A DNA stretch of 64,000 nucleotides from Tetrahymena elliotti 4EA (Eukaryota; Ciliophora; Oligohymenophorea; Hymenostomatida; Tetrahymenidae). Shown here one piece after another: positions 24,701-37,600 of this stretch; position 1 is the stretch's first letter, and each line of letters starts with the position of its first letter. The position numbers and the translations under genes are program-made. The notes under the pieces were generated by a model. It did no database searches. It was given only the letters and a program-made list of their open reading frames with translations, and was not told the DNA's origin. The stretch covers positions 115,759 to 179,758 of the forward strand of contig JH720352.1 in assembly GCA_000231825.2 (NCBI GenBank), in the 5' to 3' direction.

Positions 24701-24850
24701 GACTTAATCGTAAATAAATAAATAAATTTTAAAAGCAGAAAATTTTTATTAATTTAAACTAATTTGTAAAGAATAAAATAAAACAACAAAAATATCTGAT
24801 TAACATATTATTTCTATTAAATATGCTTGAAAATTAGACTATATTTACAA
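21743..24850. other. Spacer between A1 and A2, longer than in sister units
   Basis: About 3.1 kb, against about 1.1-1.2 kb between the alpha and beta genes of the other two pairs. Extra sequence therefore entered here, or was lost elsewhere. The only candidate gene is listed at 24128-24441. No transposase or terminal repeats were recognised. Confidence 0.4.
24128..24441 (+). CDS. Weak candidate small gene, two exons
   Basis: Exon 24128-24208 starts ATG and codes MKQIQVPDKKEQCLVSSQKN and on to a Lys-rich end. A 32-bp intron (GTAAAT to AATGAG) is followed by exon 24241-24441, which includes KFMKSKLQRESLWDRRFCQ. It keeps phase 0 and would give 93 residues. The N-terminal half looks codon-like, while the last 25 residues look like chance translation of AT-rich DNA. 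It lies in the extra sequence of this unit. No family is recognised. Confidence 0.25.
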
Positions 24851-25480
24851 TCAGAAATTGTTTTTGATTATTTATTTATTTTTTTGGTAATATCTGATTT
24901 TGGAGCAGTTATTGGGGTTTTAAATTTAGTTGAGTAAGAATCTAGATAATTCATAATGTTCTTATTTGTTAAATACCTTACGTTTTTCAAGCCAGAATTT
25001 ATTTATATTAGTTAGATAATATTCAAAAAGAGGCTTCAACTTAGATTTTTCTACTAAATTTTTAGCTTTCATATTCCACCTCTTTCCTTCAGTTTTAAGG
25101 CTATTTTTTAAAAGTTTAGATAACTAATTATCGCCATAAGAAACCTTAGTTATTACAAAAAAACTACTTTTACTCTTCATCTTCTTCGCTCTCTACATAC
25201 TTCTAAAAAGATTTGAGTATGTTTTTCATGAGATTTGAATTTTTAAACTGTTGTGACATATTTTCTGGAAAATCTTTTTTTGAAGAAACCTCAATTTTAG
25301 ATTCATTTGAAGAATTTAAGGTTTCTTCTGATAGTAAGTAATAAGTCATTTTTTTCTTACTCAAATTCGCTTTAGTTTTAACAGCATTTAAGATCTTATT
25401 ATTGAGGAAAATATATTTGTTTATTATTTAGAATTATTTGTTTCTTTTTCCATTTTAATTTGTTCAAGTGATCCAGTTAT
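24851..25480 (-). pseudogene. Family-A, beta subfamily, copy A2 (frameshifted)
   Basis: The core is easy to recognise (KNSNLMKNILKSFQKYVES, GKRWNMKAKNLVEKSKLKPL), with the stop at 24851 in the family position. Compared with intact beta copies it lost the start codon, lost the KCEFSIQMFLDIAE segment near 25,400, and has a 2-nt deletion near 25,155 just after the FFCN motif. These breaks make a functional product unlikely. Confidence 0.75.
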
Positions 25481-26379
25481 TATTATTTTTATTTTTAAAT
25501 CAATTTTTATATATTTTTTTATAATAATCTTTATATCCTTTCAAATTTATGAATAATAGAAATTTAAAAGCAAAGGAGAGCTTAAGAATATAATTGAAAT
25601 TAGTATTGCTCATTAATTACTGAAGATTCTTTAAATTTTCTTTGTTATAAAATTTCTTTAAATTTTAAATGGTAAATTTTTATTTAAAAAACTATTTACT
25701 AGTCTAAATAATATTTAATTTAAGTTAATATTTTTAAATTATTTTTAAAAATACAATTCATTTAGAGTGATGGTATTTTATTTAACTTGCTCAAGTACTT
25801 ATTTTTTTTGTATTTACTTGTAATTTTTAAAAATTTAGAAGAGGTTATATTATATATTAGAGTAGAAATACTGGTGTCAAATAATAAAATTTTGAAATTT
25901 TAATAATCAAAATGAATAATTGCCTTTTGTTAAGCATTAAAAATTTTCTCAAAAATTATTGCCAATTTATGCTTTGTTTGAGACCTAAAGAGGATAGAGA
26001 TATCATTATTAACCACTAAATTACAAAATAATAAATAACAATTATTAATTAAACTTGTTAGATAGGTAGTTTGTTAGTTATTTTATTCTTCTTTACTTTT
26101 TATTTCAATTTAAAACTAATATCTTGTTTTCTTATCTCGAAAAATGCTAGCTTAAAATATTTTTTTTAATTGAAATGTTTATTTTTTGTAAATAAAAATT
26201 TTTTTAACTTTTTTTTATCTAAACATCAGTTTTTTATTGATTTTTTATTTGTGCATCAATCAATATTATCCTTGAAAAATGAATGTCTAAAAAATATACA
26301 CAAAATTAATATAAAACCTTTTTTAATTCATAAAATAAGAATAATTAATATAAAATTAATCATTTTAAAATACTAGAGT
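25481..26379. other. Spacer between A2 and zinc-finger remnant
   Basis: AT-rich with no gene seen. Short plus-strand open frames here have the composition of noncoding DNA. Confidence 0.4.
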
Positions 26380-27270
26380 ATTTATCAGTTCAGATACTTT
26401 TATATTGTAGATAGACATCTAATTCTCTCTATTTATTTCCTGAATTACTTCTTTCATTTTGTTTGTTTTTTAGATCTTTTGGAGAAAGATTGCTTTTCAG
26501 AACAAGATAAAATACTGTCAATTCATGCATTTGTATCTAAGAAAAACTAAAAATAGCTAACATCTACAAAAATGAAGATAGTCAATCATACATATTTTTT
26601 TAGATATCAAACTATTAAGTTATTTGATCATTCATAACAATTATTTCTATTACCCTTTTTCTATTTTTTGAGTTTCTACATATGTTATAAAAACATCTCT
26701 TTACTCTTCATTCATGCTGAATATATTAGTCTGCATGGTATTTTAAAAATGTAAAACAGAATAACTCAAAACCAAAAAATAAGTAAATTTTTTATATAAA
26801 ATATTTTAAAGCTCTTAATAACATTAAGGATAATATTTTTTTAAATAATTCACAATTTAAAAAAGCAAAATGCTACTCTTTCTGTTTATAAAAAAATGAG
26901 CTTTAGATCCTAAACTAATCTATTTGTTTTATATTATCTTTAAATGTTCGAATTTATCAAATCTAATTTTGAGCATAAATCTCCTTAATTTTACTTAATT
27001 ATGAAGAAATTATTTTAATAATGTAGGGTTTCTCATTTTCCACAAAATCTTCTAAAAATCTCTGATAAACTAATTCATAATAAAAATTGCCTTCCTAACA
27101 CTAAATAATTTTCAAAAAATCTTCATCTTAACTGCATGGTAAATATGATTATAGAGCATAGAATAAGCACATCCTATTTTAATCAACCAACTTATGTATT
27201 CTTAAATAAGACAGGAGATCTTTCATATCTTTCCCTATAATTATACAATAAGTCTTTTTAATACAAGTTA
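26380..27270 (-). pseudogene. Zinc-finger gene copy 1, truncated and decayed
   Basis: Two blocks match the intact gene at 31,648-33,760. Block 26,380-26,745 corresponds to the coiled-coil part (starts MQTNIL). Block 26,890-27,260 corresponds to the B-box-like exon. The Cys/His-rich CHY segment is absent, B-box cysteines are changed, several frames are mixed, and no N-terminal exons are found upstream. Confidence 0.65.
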
Positions 27271-29040
27271 GTATCTTATTTACATAATATTATCACTAGA
27301 AATTTTAAAGTTAAAAACAAATTTTTTTAAAACTTAAAAATGCATAAAGTTACTGATTGTTGAAACTAGTAACTGAGTACATACTATCTTTATCTATTAT
27401 GTCTATTTATTTTATCAGATAAATAATAGGACAAGATGTTAAAATAATATGATTTATTTTTTTTTAATAAATAATTTTTCTATCTCATTTATTTATTTTA
27501 AGTGTGTTTGAGTTATTAGGGTTTTTTGTCTTTCAAAAACTCTCTCATGTTATAGTGGAATTAAAATATTATTTTAACTTTCTTTTTAAAACATTGATTT
27601 ATTATGTGAGCCAAAATATTTATCTGAATAGAAGAAGATTAAAAGGACACTTCAAATATTTAGTTGCATAAATATATTTTTAAAACTAGATTTTCAAAGA
27701 ATACATAAAAAAGATTCAATATTTAATCATAGAGCTATTATCGTTATTTAAAATAAGACAAAATATTATCAAAGGGTTTATTTATCTGTCTGGTTTATTA
27801 AAAACAAATAATAAAATCAAAAGTTTTCTTAATTAATAATAAGAATTAAGCTTTTGCTAGCTATTCTTTTATACTTTATTGTAATATTAATATTAATTTT
27901 AAATGATTTATTTTTCTTATTTATAAGCTCATTGATAGAATGTATATATTTACTGTAATTCCTCTTAATTAGTCATAACCCCTACCAAATCTTAAAACTT
28001 TGGACTAATTAAATGGATTTTTTATTCAATACAAATTTTTTTAGTTGATAATTAAATTAGGTGTGAATTAAAGAGGAATAATAGTAATTTAAATTTATAT
28101 TTTTTTGCTTATATTCATTTATGATAAATTTGTAGCCTTATATATAGCTTCTATTGATGAGTGCACTATTCTAAATTCGAGTATTTTTTTTTAATTTTAG
28201 TTTGCTCTCAAATAATCTTGACTAAAGTCAATTTCAATTAAGTATAAATTGATAAAAAGTAGATGATAAAAAATTTTTTCTAGTAAGGTGAAAAGATGAG
28301 ATAATAATTATGCTCTAGATACAAATTAAATATTTTGATAAATGAGTTGATATTTTAAAAGTGAATTTAGAAAAAAATTATCTATTTAAATATTTTTCAA
28401 TTCTTTTTTCTTTAATTATTTGTTAATAAATTAATTAAGAATTTATTAGAACATTTTATTCTAAAAAAGCTTAATAAAATTGCTATATTTTAAATGAATT
28501 AAAGACAAGTTTCAAAATCAAAAAACACATCAGAAAATAGATATTTCGTTTGAGAGAAGAAAAAATTGAGTAGCTATTTTCTATATAAAATAAATATACA
28601 TTTGAAAACATAGTCACTACTTGATTTGTGACTACTAATTATTTTTATGGTCAATAACAGAAGGTTGATAGATTTTTCCATAAATTAATTGATAAGTATT
28701 AAATGTTACTTACTTACTTCTAAGCTCAAAACAATTACAATTATAAAACATTTGAAATTTTTAATTTCTGATCAATAGAAAAAAATACACAAACTAAAAT
28801 GTTAAAAATTTCAATTATAGATTTTGTTTTTTTTGAATAATATTTTACAAAAAGACCTTTGTATAAACTATAAATCAATTTTTAAAGTTCTATTTTTAAA
28901 ACTGTATAAAATAACATGCATAACACAACTAAAATATCCAATTCAAATAGTATTGATATTTAATGTGCTTAATAATCAAATTAATATTTACAAACAAAAA
29001 TTGCTTATGACTATTTTTTCATTTTTTAGCAATGTTTAAT
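27271..29040. other. AT-rich spacer
   Basis: No gene recognised. It contains an imperfect inverted repeat at 27958-28079: ATTCCTCTT on the left, AAGAGGAAT on the right, both extended by AATT. The enclosed 100 bp includes CCAAA...TTTGG. It could be a small nonautonomous element, but no target duplication is clear. Confidence 0.35.
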
Positions 29041-29100
29041 TTTAAGGCAACCATGGGGTTTTGGATTGAGCTGAGTAAGAATCTAGACAAATATTTCAAA
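29041..29100 (-). pseudogene. Short duplicate of a family-A 3' segment
   Basis: GGGGTTTTGGATTGAGCTGA then GTAAGAATCTAGAC repeats, with changes, the segment at 29161-29198 inside A3 (its NQIQNPN region). It is directly downstream of the A3 stop, so it is a partial tandem copy. Confidence 0.6.
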
Positions 29101-29769
29101 TCAAAAATTGCTTTTGATTATTTATTTACTTTTTTAGTAATATCTAATTTTGGAGCAACTATTGGGGTTTTGAATTTAGTTGAGTAAGAATCTAGATAAT
29201 ACGTAATGTTCTTCTTTATTAGATACTTTACTATTTTCAAGCCAAAATTTATTTATATTAATTAAATAATATTCAAAAAGGGGCTTCAACTTAGATTTTT
29301 CTACTAAATTTTTTGCTTTCATATTCCATCTCTTTCCTTCAGTTTTAAGACTATATTTTAAGAATTTACATAACTAATTATGACCATAAGAAACTTTAGT
29401 TATATTACAAAAAAATTGCTTTTATTCTTCATCTTCTTCATTTTCTACATACCTCTAGAAAGACTTGAGTATATTTTTCATTAGATTTGAGTTTTTAAGC
29501 TGCTGTTATATTTGGTCTATGCAATAATTTTGTTAAGAAACTTCTATTTTAGTTTCATTCTAAGAATTTTAGGTCTTGCTGCATAATTATAAGTCATTTT
29601 TTTCTTATTCTCCATTATATTAGTTATTACTGCATATAAGATTTTATTAATTAGGTAAGTATATACCAGCAATATCAAGAAACATTTAAATTGAAAAGCC
29701 ACATTTATTTTTGGAATTATTTATTTCTTTTTCCAAATAAATTTTTTCACCAAACTAACTAATCAACAT
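29101..29769 (-). CDS. Family-A protein, beta subfamily, copy A3
   Basis: Intact, 222 residues, no introns. The start ATG (29769) is preceded in frame by a TGA eight codons upstream, so the start is well fixed. The beta N-terminus reads MLISQFGEKIYLEKEINNSK, then FSIQMFLDIAGIYL in place of the alpha FTIQLFLDVAE. The middle is acidic and Gln-rich (EVSQQNYCIDQIQQQ). The core holds FFCNITKVSYGHNQLCKF, KTEGKRWNMKAKNLVEKS and NKEEHYVLSRFLLNQIQNP. It is followed in rising coordinates by the only intact zinc-finger gene. This beta copy has no nearby alpha partner. Confidence 0.75.
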
Positions 29770-31647
29770 TTTTTTGTGTTTTTTAAATCAGTTTTTTTTA
29801 ATAATTTTGTTAATATAATCTTTATTAACTTTCAGATTTATAAGTAATCCAAATTCCATCACAGATAAATTGATTTAAATTATTAGTTTGTTAAATTAGT
29901 GTTTTTCTTTAGTTACTAACAATTTTAATATTTTCCTTGCCACAAAACTATTCTTCCAACACTATCTATTTATTTAAAATATTCTTATACAAATTTAAAT
30001 ACCTCTTTTTAATAAATACTTAATTGAAGTTATTCATTTTTTAAAATTATCATTTGAGATTAAATTTATTTATAACTTTACTGTTTTATTAAATTTGTTT
30101 GAAGATGTATTTGTTTTGTACCATAATTTAAAATTGTTTTATGTTTGAGAAAAGACTATCATGAAAATAGATAGAGGTGTAAAATTACATTTATCTTTTA
30201 AAATTAACGATTAAGTGGAAAAAACAAAAAATTTTGCCCTCTTTTTGTTAGTTATAGCAAATAATAAAAAAGATTCCAACTTATCCTTTCTTTAATAAAA
30301 AATTGATTGATTCAATCTCAGATAACAAAAAATTGAATTATTAACCACTTCCTTAAAATATAGTCAATAATCTTTTTGACTTTAATTAGTCAGATAGATA
30401 GTTAGTTATTTGGTGTTTTTTTCTTTTTTTTTTTATGTTTTCAACAAATATTTTCCTTTTTTCTAAGAACTTTAGAAAGAATGAATTAAAATATTTTTTT
30501 ATTTTCTTAAAATTTATGAATAACAAAGTCAAAAGTAAAGCTGATTTCACAAACATTTTAATTTTTTGTTTTATTTAATCATACATTTATTATTAAAGAA
30601 GCTATTTATTTTATTATATTCTATTCGATTCTTCATTTCCTGTTTTCCTGAAAAAAAGAAGAATCTTACAAGAAAAAATATTTTTATACTTTGTCAAATC
30701 AATAAAAATAATTTAAATTTGATCTTTTTAAAATACTAATATAAAAAGTCTAAGCTCTGAATAAAAAGTTAGAGAGAAAATAATTAATTTGAAGTTGAGA
30801 AAAAAAGAAACTCAGTAAAGAAATAGATTATTAGTGCAAACAATTAGACAATAAAATTAAATGTGACTTTTCAAAATTAAAAAAAATATTTTTTTTAAAC
30901 ATTATTTTAGATTATTTTAGGAGAGGAAATGATCACATTAGTTTCGAATATTACTCTCAGAATAGAATATCAAATTGTAAGTGAAAAAGAAATAAAACTG
31001 AAAGATAATTATTAGAATAAATTGGTGCTTGTATGTACCATAGTTAAAACGTAAGTAAAGGTTGAGATATTAAGAAATTAATCTATGATTGAAGAATTTT
31101 CAGTATGAAGAAACTAATGATTGTGATATTTTAAATAAATTTTTTTTGCTTGCAAAAACAGGAATGATGATGCTAATTCATACAATAACTTAAATTATTT
31201 GTCTATTTGGGTAATATTTAAATCAATCATTGGTCGCTAACTAAACAATATTTTAGTGGGAATTAATTTACAATTATTTAAAATAATCTTTTTTTCTTCT
31301 TCTAAAAATTGAATCAATAGTAGTAAACTAAGTAAAAAAAGTTAAAAAGATTCCTTTCCTCTTTTTCATAATTTAAATAAAAATTTAATGATGCTGAAAT
31401 TTCAATTTAGATAATTTTCTGAATTGTGATTCTCTAAACAAGAAAAGTAAATAATAATAGTTACCCTTCAAAAATAAGTAAAATTAAAATCATATTCACA
31501 AATAAAATTCTTAAAACAAAACAAAAAAATTATTTTTACATGAAATTTTTTAATTATTTTGCAGATATCCATAATTGGATTTTTTTAAATCATTTACTTC
31601 AAGATCAGCAAGCAATCGATATAATCAACTAAAAACAGAAAAAAAAA
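29770..31647. other. Spacer between A3 and zinc-finger gene
   Basis: Noncoding as far as I can see. Parts resemble 42,840-44,200 and 50,880-52,500, the same positions in sister units, so this is the inherited spacer of the repeated unit. Confidence 0.5.
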
Positions 31648-33760
31648 TCAATTTTTAATAGTTTTTTAGCCATCAGAAATACATGAAGTGCAATTAATCA
31701 ATGTATTTGTTGGATGATTTACTTGAAATATAGCTAAGCAATCGATGCAGTATCTTCGGCTTGGAGATGTATAGAAAATTTTATGATCTTGGCAACTATT
31801 TTTATGGCACTCAGGGCAAGGAAAAGCTTAGTTGCAACATTCATATATCTGAATGGTATTGCACTAAAAGTTAACATGATCACATAAACCTCCATATAAT
31901 TAATAAGGAAAAGGACTAGAAGCTTTTTATATCTTAAACATCTGAATCTCTTTATTTATTTCCTTAATTTCTTCTTTCATTTTGTTTGTTTTTTAGATCT
32001 TTTTAACAAGAGAATGTTTTCTCTCAATAAGATAGTCAATTGCCTGTTCCTCAGGATTTATATCGAAGTTTAGCTAAAAATTATCTATCTTATATAAAAA
32101 TGAGGATAGTTTATCTTACAAGTTGTTTTAAAAGCTCTAAAATGAAAAATCAAATTATTTAGTTATTTGATCATTTATTTGAATAATTTCTTCAATCCTT
32201 TTTTATATTTTTCTAGTTTCTGTATCATTATAAAGCCTCATAAAAGCATCTCTTTATTCTTCACTTATATTTAGTATATTAGTCTACATGACCTTTATTA
32301 GTTTAAAGTAAAAAATGTTACAAAAAAATCAAACAAAATGCCTGAATGTCAAATAATAAGTTAATATTTTTATAAAGAATTATAAAATTCAAAAGAATAT
32401 TAAAATAACATTTTTATATAAGTAATTAAAAGTAAACAAAAAAATGCTACTTTTTCAATTAATGAAGAAAAAAGCTTTTAATCCTAAACCAATTTAACTG
32501 TGTTAAGATTATCCTCCATTAAAAATTGTTGGTACTATTTTTAAATTTTAGAATTTATAGAATCTAATTTCTAGCACAAAACCTCCTTCATTTAACTTAT
32601 TTATTAAGACACTATTTTGAGAATAAAAGGTTTTTCATTTTCGAGTAAAGTATGCTAAAAATCTCTGATACACTGATAGTAACTATCATATTTATACTGA
32701 ATAATTTTCAAAAAATCTTCAATCTAAATCTTAAAATCTGCATGATCAGCATGGTCATCTAACATACAATATGCACATCCTATTTTTAATCTACTTTTAC
32801 ATTCTTATTTAGTACAAAAAAATAAAACTGGAGATCTTTAATGCCTTTCTCTATAATTTTATAATCAATATTTTTAATACAAATTAATGTTTTCTAAAAT
32901 AATATGATAATATTTAACGCTAAATCAAAAGGTTTACAAATAAATTTTAAACAACATAAAAATTTTATGCATCAAAATCATTTTATGTATTTAGATTTAG
33001 ATGGTGATTTTAATAAAAATTTTTAAGTCGAGTTCTTTTTTTTTCTCAAAAATAACTATTTTATCTGTTAAATAATTAAATTTATCTTTTTTAAATCTAT
33101 TTTTTGTTTTTAATGAAATATTTTCAAATTTTTATGATTTTTATTTTTAAGTTTTACCTTGTGCAGATGTGTTCCAACGTTAATCCTAATTTCTAAAATT
33201 AATGATACTAATTGTTAGATTTATTATTAGAAATAACAACCTGTTAATTTAAATTTAAAAAATAAAATAATTTTAGAATTTTTAATAAAAAATTACTGAA
33301 AAAAGAGGATTATTAGAATTATTAAATATATCTTTGCTTTTAGGAGACTTAGAAGGATACCTATAATAGGCATTTTTTTTAAAGTTATTGTCAGATAATT
33401 CTTACTGCTCTTATTACTGATTTTTGAGACCTCTTTTAGAAAATATAAAATTTGCTTCCATTTTCTAGAGTTTTTTAAAATAATAAAATACCTATTTTTA
33501 ATTTAGCTTGGACTATTTTAATATTTGATATTCTCCTTACTTCTTTCTGAGTAGAATTGATTATTTTAATTGAAACTTTTATTTGATGCACATTTTTATA
33601 CTATATTATCACTTCCTTTATGCTTCAAAACATTAGGCGATGCTCTTCTTTAAATGACAGCTGTTTATTCTAATTATAATTCATCTTAATAAATAGGTTA
33701 TTAATTTATTTCTAGATAACTATTCATCTGGTAATCTATTCTTTGAAGGACTTCTTTCAT
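31648..33760 (-). CDS. Zinc-binding protein: B-box-like cluster, coiled coil, CHY-type zinc finger
   Basis: Best copy of the second repeated gene; five exons: 33760-33492, 33432-33297, 33240-33158, 32850-32451 and 32292-31648, with phases consistent, giving 510 residues. An in-frame TGA lies upstream of the ATG. The N-terminal 160 residues are polar and Asn/Gln-rich. At 166-199 is a B-box-like set: H166, C175, C180, C188, C191, H196, H199. Residues about 200-420 are helical and charged. The C-terminus has the CHY pattern: C433-x-H435, C440, C448, C449, FPC455-x-x-C458-H459, C463, H466, C478-x-x-C481 and C497-x-x-C500. In RCHY1-type E3 ligases this domain helps bind ubiquitination targets; no RING is present here. 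An alternative is two genes split in the last intron, since the final exon also begins with a usable ATG (32289). The intronic frame there looks noncoding, which favours one gene. Confidence 0.7.
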
Positions 33761-34618
33761 AGTTATTTGATTATTTTTTTTCAAGATGCTGTTTCAAGTT
33801 CTTTGTAAATTAATTACTTCTACTTTTATTATACTTTGAATATAATAACTAGAATACTAACAGAATTAATATTAAAAAATATCTAACATATTGTACAAAA
33901 ATAATTAAGAAAACATAATTTTTATCTATTCAAACTAAATAATAATAAAAAATATCTTCAAAGTACACTTTTTATTCTTTATCAATCAATACATTTTCAA
34001 TACAATAACTTTAAAAATATTCAAAATAAAAAGTTAGCTTTCATTTTTTTTGACAAGGGAGTATTTAATTTTTAATTGAAAAAAGAAGAAGAATTTAGTT
34101 TTGTAACAATATTTCCAAAAATTTCATAAATATCCTTCAAAGTTGATTTAATATTATTTATCATCTCCTTTTATATCTTTAATTGTAATTATTACAACAT
34201 CGTTAAAATTGAGCCAAGACAATATTTAAAATGTTGTATAAATAGTATGAACAAATTTTTAATAGTTATTAATAGAAAATAAGTAATTACATTTAGAATA
34301 ATTTATAATTTGAGTTTATTTGATTTCATCATTTAGTTAGTGATCATGCTTCTTTATCTATTTTTATGAGATTCATTGTATTTATTGCTTCAATTCAATT
34401 TTATTAATTGACGAGCTCGAAAGTATTTTTAAAATTAAAATGTAAGATACCAATAAACTATTTAATTTTTTAACTTTTTTAAAGAATTTAACAACCAAAA
34501 AGTTTTTTTTTAAATTAAAAATCCTTTAAAAATATTACAAATAATTATTACACCAAAATAAAAAAAAAAACTATTAGAAAATAAATATTATTTTTTTCTA
34601 CCAAATGTTATTGGGAAA
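33761..34618. other. Spacer between zinc-finger gene and fusion gene
   Basis: Both neighbours are on the minus strand. It contains one small candidate frame (34021-34200); otherwise nothing is recognised. Confidence 0.4.
34021..34200 (-). CDS. Weak candidate small coding segment, 59 residues
   Basis: Open frame with ATG at 34200 and TGA at 34021. It starts MLQQLQLKIQKEMINNIKST and continues LKDIYEIFGNIVTKLNSS, a helical charged sequence unlike the surrounding noncoding translations. It might be an unrecognised first exon of the zinc-finger gene, or a relic. The frame stays open somewhat upstream of the ATG. Confidence 0.25.
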
Positions 34619-37600
34619 TCAAATATCTTTGATTAAATGTTATTTGAATCCTGGCTTAACATATTCAGTAAGTTTTTCAGCATAATATTCATGTCTGCCA
34701 GTCATTGTGAATCCCCACTTATCTTTGATCTATTAGCAAAGGTTAAGGTCAACTTCGACGACAAGTAAACCATCTCTAGTTCTAGAGAGACCAGGAGTTC
34801 TACTACCATCAGGAGCTGCAACGTAAGAAGATCCATAGAAATGACCAAAATCGTGTCTAGCTTGAGTTCCATCACCACTTGTAAACTTATTTGGGAATAG
34901 TTCAGTGCCAACACGATTGATTCCAACGGAGAAGTAGTGATTAGCAATAGCTGCATTTCTAGCTTCAATAGGCCACATAGGTTCTGAGAGACCATTAACG
35001 GTTGCAGAAGGATTAAAAACTATTTCAGCACCATTCAATCCAAATTATTACCAAGAAAGAGGATGATGTCTATCGTAACAAATGTTAATAGCAATTTTAC
35101 CAAATTCAGTATCAAAAACAGGGTGACCAGTATTACCTTCCATGTAATAAGTAGATTCATTGAAATCACCAACACGAGGAATATGATTCTTTCTATGCTT
35201 ACCAAGGAATTTACCCTTGTTAGAGATAACGACAGTGGTGTTGTAGATTGTACCTCTTTCATCATCACGTTCCAATATTGAGTTAAGAATCACCATATTG
35301 TATTTTCTTGCTAACTCTTAAAGCATTTAAGTTGTGGGACCATTCTCAGCTGACTCAGCAAGTTCAATCCATGGGTATTTTTCACGAGTAGCTACAAAGA
35401 AGGGGCAAGTCCATAATTCTTAGAAGCAAATGACATTAACTCCACTATGATAAGCAGCCTCAACTACCTTCTTATTATAGTCATGAATTGCCTATCTTTG
35501 TTCTTAAATAGGTTAACTTGGGGATGCTTTGTAAATATTTTAAACAGCTCCAACACGAACTAATCTAGGTGGTCTTGTTTATTCCTTATTTGCTAACATT
35601 TAGAAACCTTTAACTTCAAAGTTGTATTCTTAAGCTAATTCATGAGTTCTTAAAGCAAGATCAAGAGGTTTTCTATTTGAACCATATAAAATTTTATAGA
35701 CTTCACTACGGACCTTCTCAGGAATGTAAGTATCCAAAGCCTATTCAACAGAATTAAATTACTATGTTTTTTCACAGAAAAGTTCACTTTCTTATACATT
35801 GCAAGAAGAGTGTTTGTGATGTTCGTGGTTGTGGTTGTGATTGTGATTGTGCTTTAGTTAACTTTATAAAGATTAAATAGTAGAGTTGGCTATGTTAAGT
35901 TCTGTTTAGAGTTTTTGAATTTAGAATTCTGGTGTTTCCTAATTAACAGATCTATCAATAATTTTAGTAACATAATCTCTTTCTTGTTCTAAGTATTTGG
36001 ATCTTTCATAAGGATATCCAAAAGCATTTCTGCCAATATACTTTCCTTAACCCTTATGAGGAATGAAAGTATCATTTTCCCAAACAACATTACCTGCAGC
36101 AATTGTAGTATGAGATTTACCAGTTACACACATACCTTCAAATACATTATGATCATGAGCATGGTGGTGAGTTTTAGCAGAAATAGTATGAGATCTTTCT
36201 GGGTCCCAAACTACGATATCTGCATCACTACCTTCTTAAATTCTACCTTTTTGAGGATATACATTGAATATTTGAGCAGCTTGAGTGGAAGTTACTCTAA
36301 CAAAATCCATAGGAGTCAATATCCCCTTTCTAACACCATTATTCCAGACAACAGACATTCTATCTTCAAGACCATTGCATCCGTTTGGAATCTTAGTAAA
36401 ATCTTCAAGACCCTTTCTCTTTTAAGATTAAGAGAAAGTACAATTATCAGTACCTACTGTGTGAATAGAACCCATAGCTAAGTATTTCATCATTCTTATT
36501 TTACATTCAGGATCCATGGATAAAGCAGGAGACATGACAGCTCCAGCAGCTACATCCCAATTCTTATCCAAATAATGTCTACCATCAATACCTTTTAAAA
36601 AAATAAATTTTATATTTCTATTTTAATTTACATAAAAAATAAAGTATTCAGCGTAAGATAAAAATAATGAAAGCATATTGTGGATAATTTCAAAAAAATA
36701 GATTTCTAATGAAATGTGATTTATTTTAATTAGAAATATGTGGTGAGAAGAAAATATTTATGGCTAAATATTGTTTTGTCAATTTTTATTTAACTAAAAT
36801 CTAATTAATAACCAAATTATCTAACAATTTTTTATATCAGATTTTCTTTGATATCTAAAAACTGGATTTTTTAATCATTCTAAGTCCTGAAAAACAAATT
36901 AATGAACACGTTTAGATTATTTTTGAAAATTAATAATTGAATAAAAATTTAAGAAAAGAGTGGGGAAAACTGAATTAAAAGCAACCAAAGTGAAAGAAAA
37001 ATAAATAAAAAAATTTTGTGATTGACAGAAATAAAATCAATCAAAGATACTTTTCGAATCAGAAATTAAAAATTTCGACAAAGATGACGTGACAATATTT
37101 TAATTTGCCTTCAAAAATTGAAGATAAAGAAAATCAAATTTTTAAACTGATATTTCAGTCTTTTCTTTTCAAGAATAGAAATATTTTATAATTTTTTAGC
37201 CATTTGCTGACTTTTCATCGATTCAACAAAATATATTCTTGCTAAAAACTTTTAGAAACTTTCATATTTTTCAGTAAAAACAGTAGATTTTGAATTTATT
37301 TATTTAATAGATAGATCTCTCTAATCTTATTAAATTATTGGAAAAGAGTCTCAAAATAGCTATCATTTCTTATTATGAAATACATATTAGTTTGAAATAA
37401 TTACCTAATGTTGAGGCAAGTGTTTCACCAAAGACTTAGCATCCTTTTTATCTGGCTCTGATAACTTCTTCAGCAGCTTCAGTACCCATTAAATGAACAA
37501 CATAAAGGGGAGTGCCTATTTCGTTTGCAAAAACAATAGCTCTATGAGTAGCTTCTGCTTCTACATCCTTGCTTCTACTGAGGTAGTGTCCTTCAGGTCC

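Noticed and set aside
32451..32850. Apparent 1-nt deletion in the B-box-like exon of the intact zinc-finger copy
   Set aside because: Using the acceptor at TTATAG (32851) instead of an upstream one gives an open frame with all Cys/His in place.
33297..33492. Apparent frameshift between the first two exons of the intact zinc-finger gene
   Set aside because: A 59-bp intron ending CTAAAAG (acceptor at 33433) restores phase; the earlier acceptor CTCTAG is not needed.
34733..35296. Several separate minus-strand frames resembling beta-ureidopropionase pieces
   Set aside because: They are slices of one gene, broken only if TAA and TAG are wrongly taken as stops.
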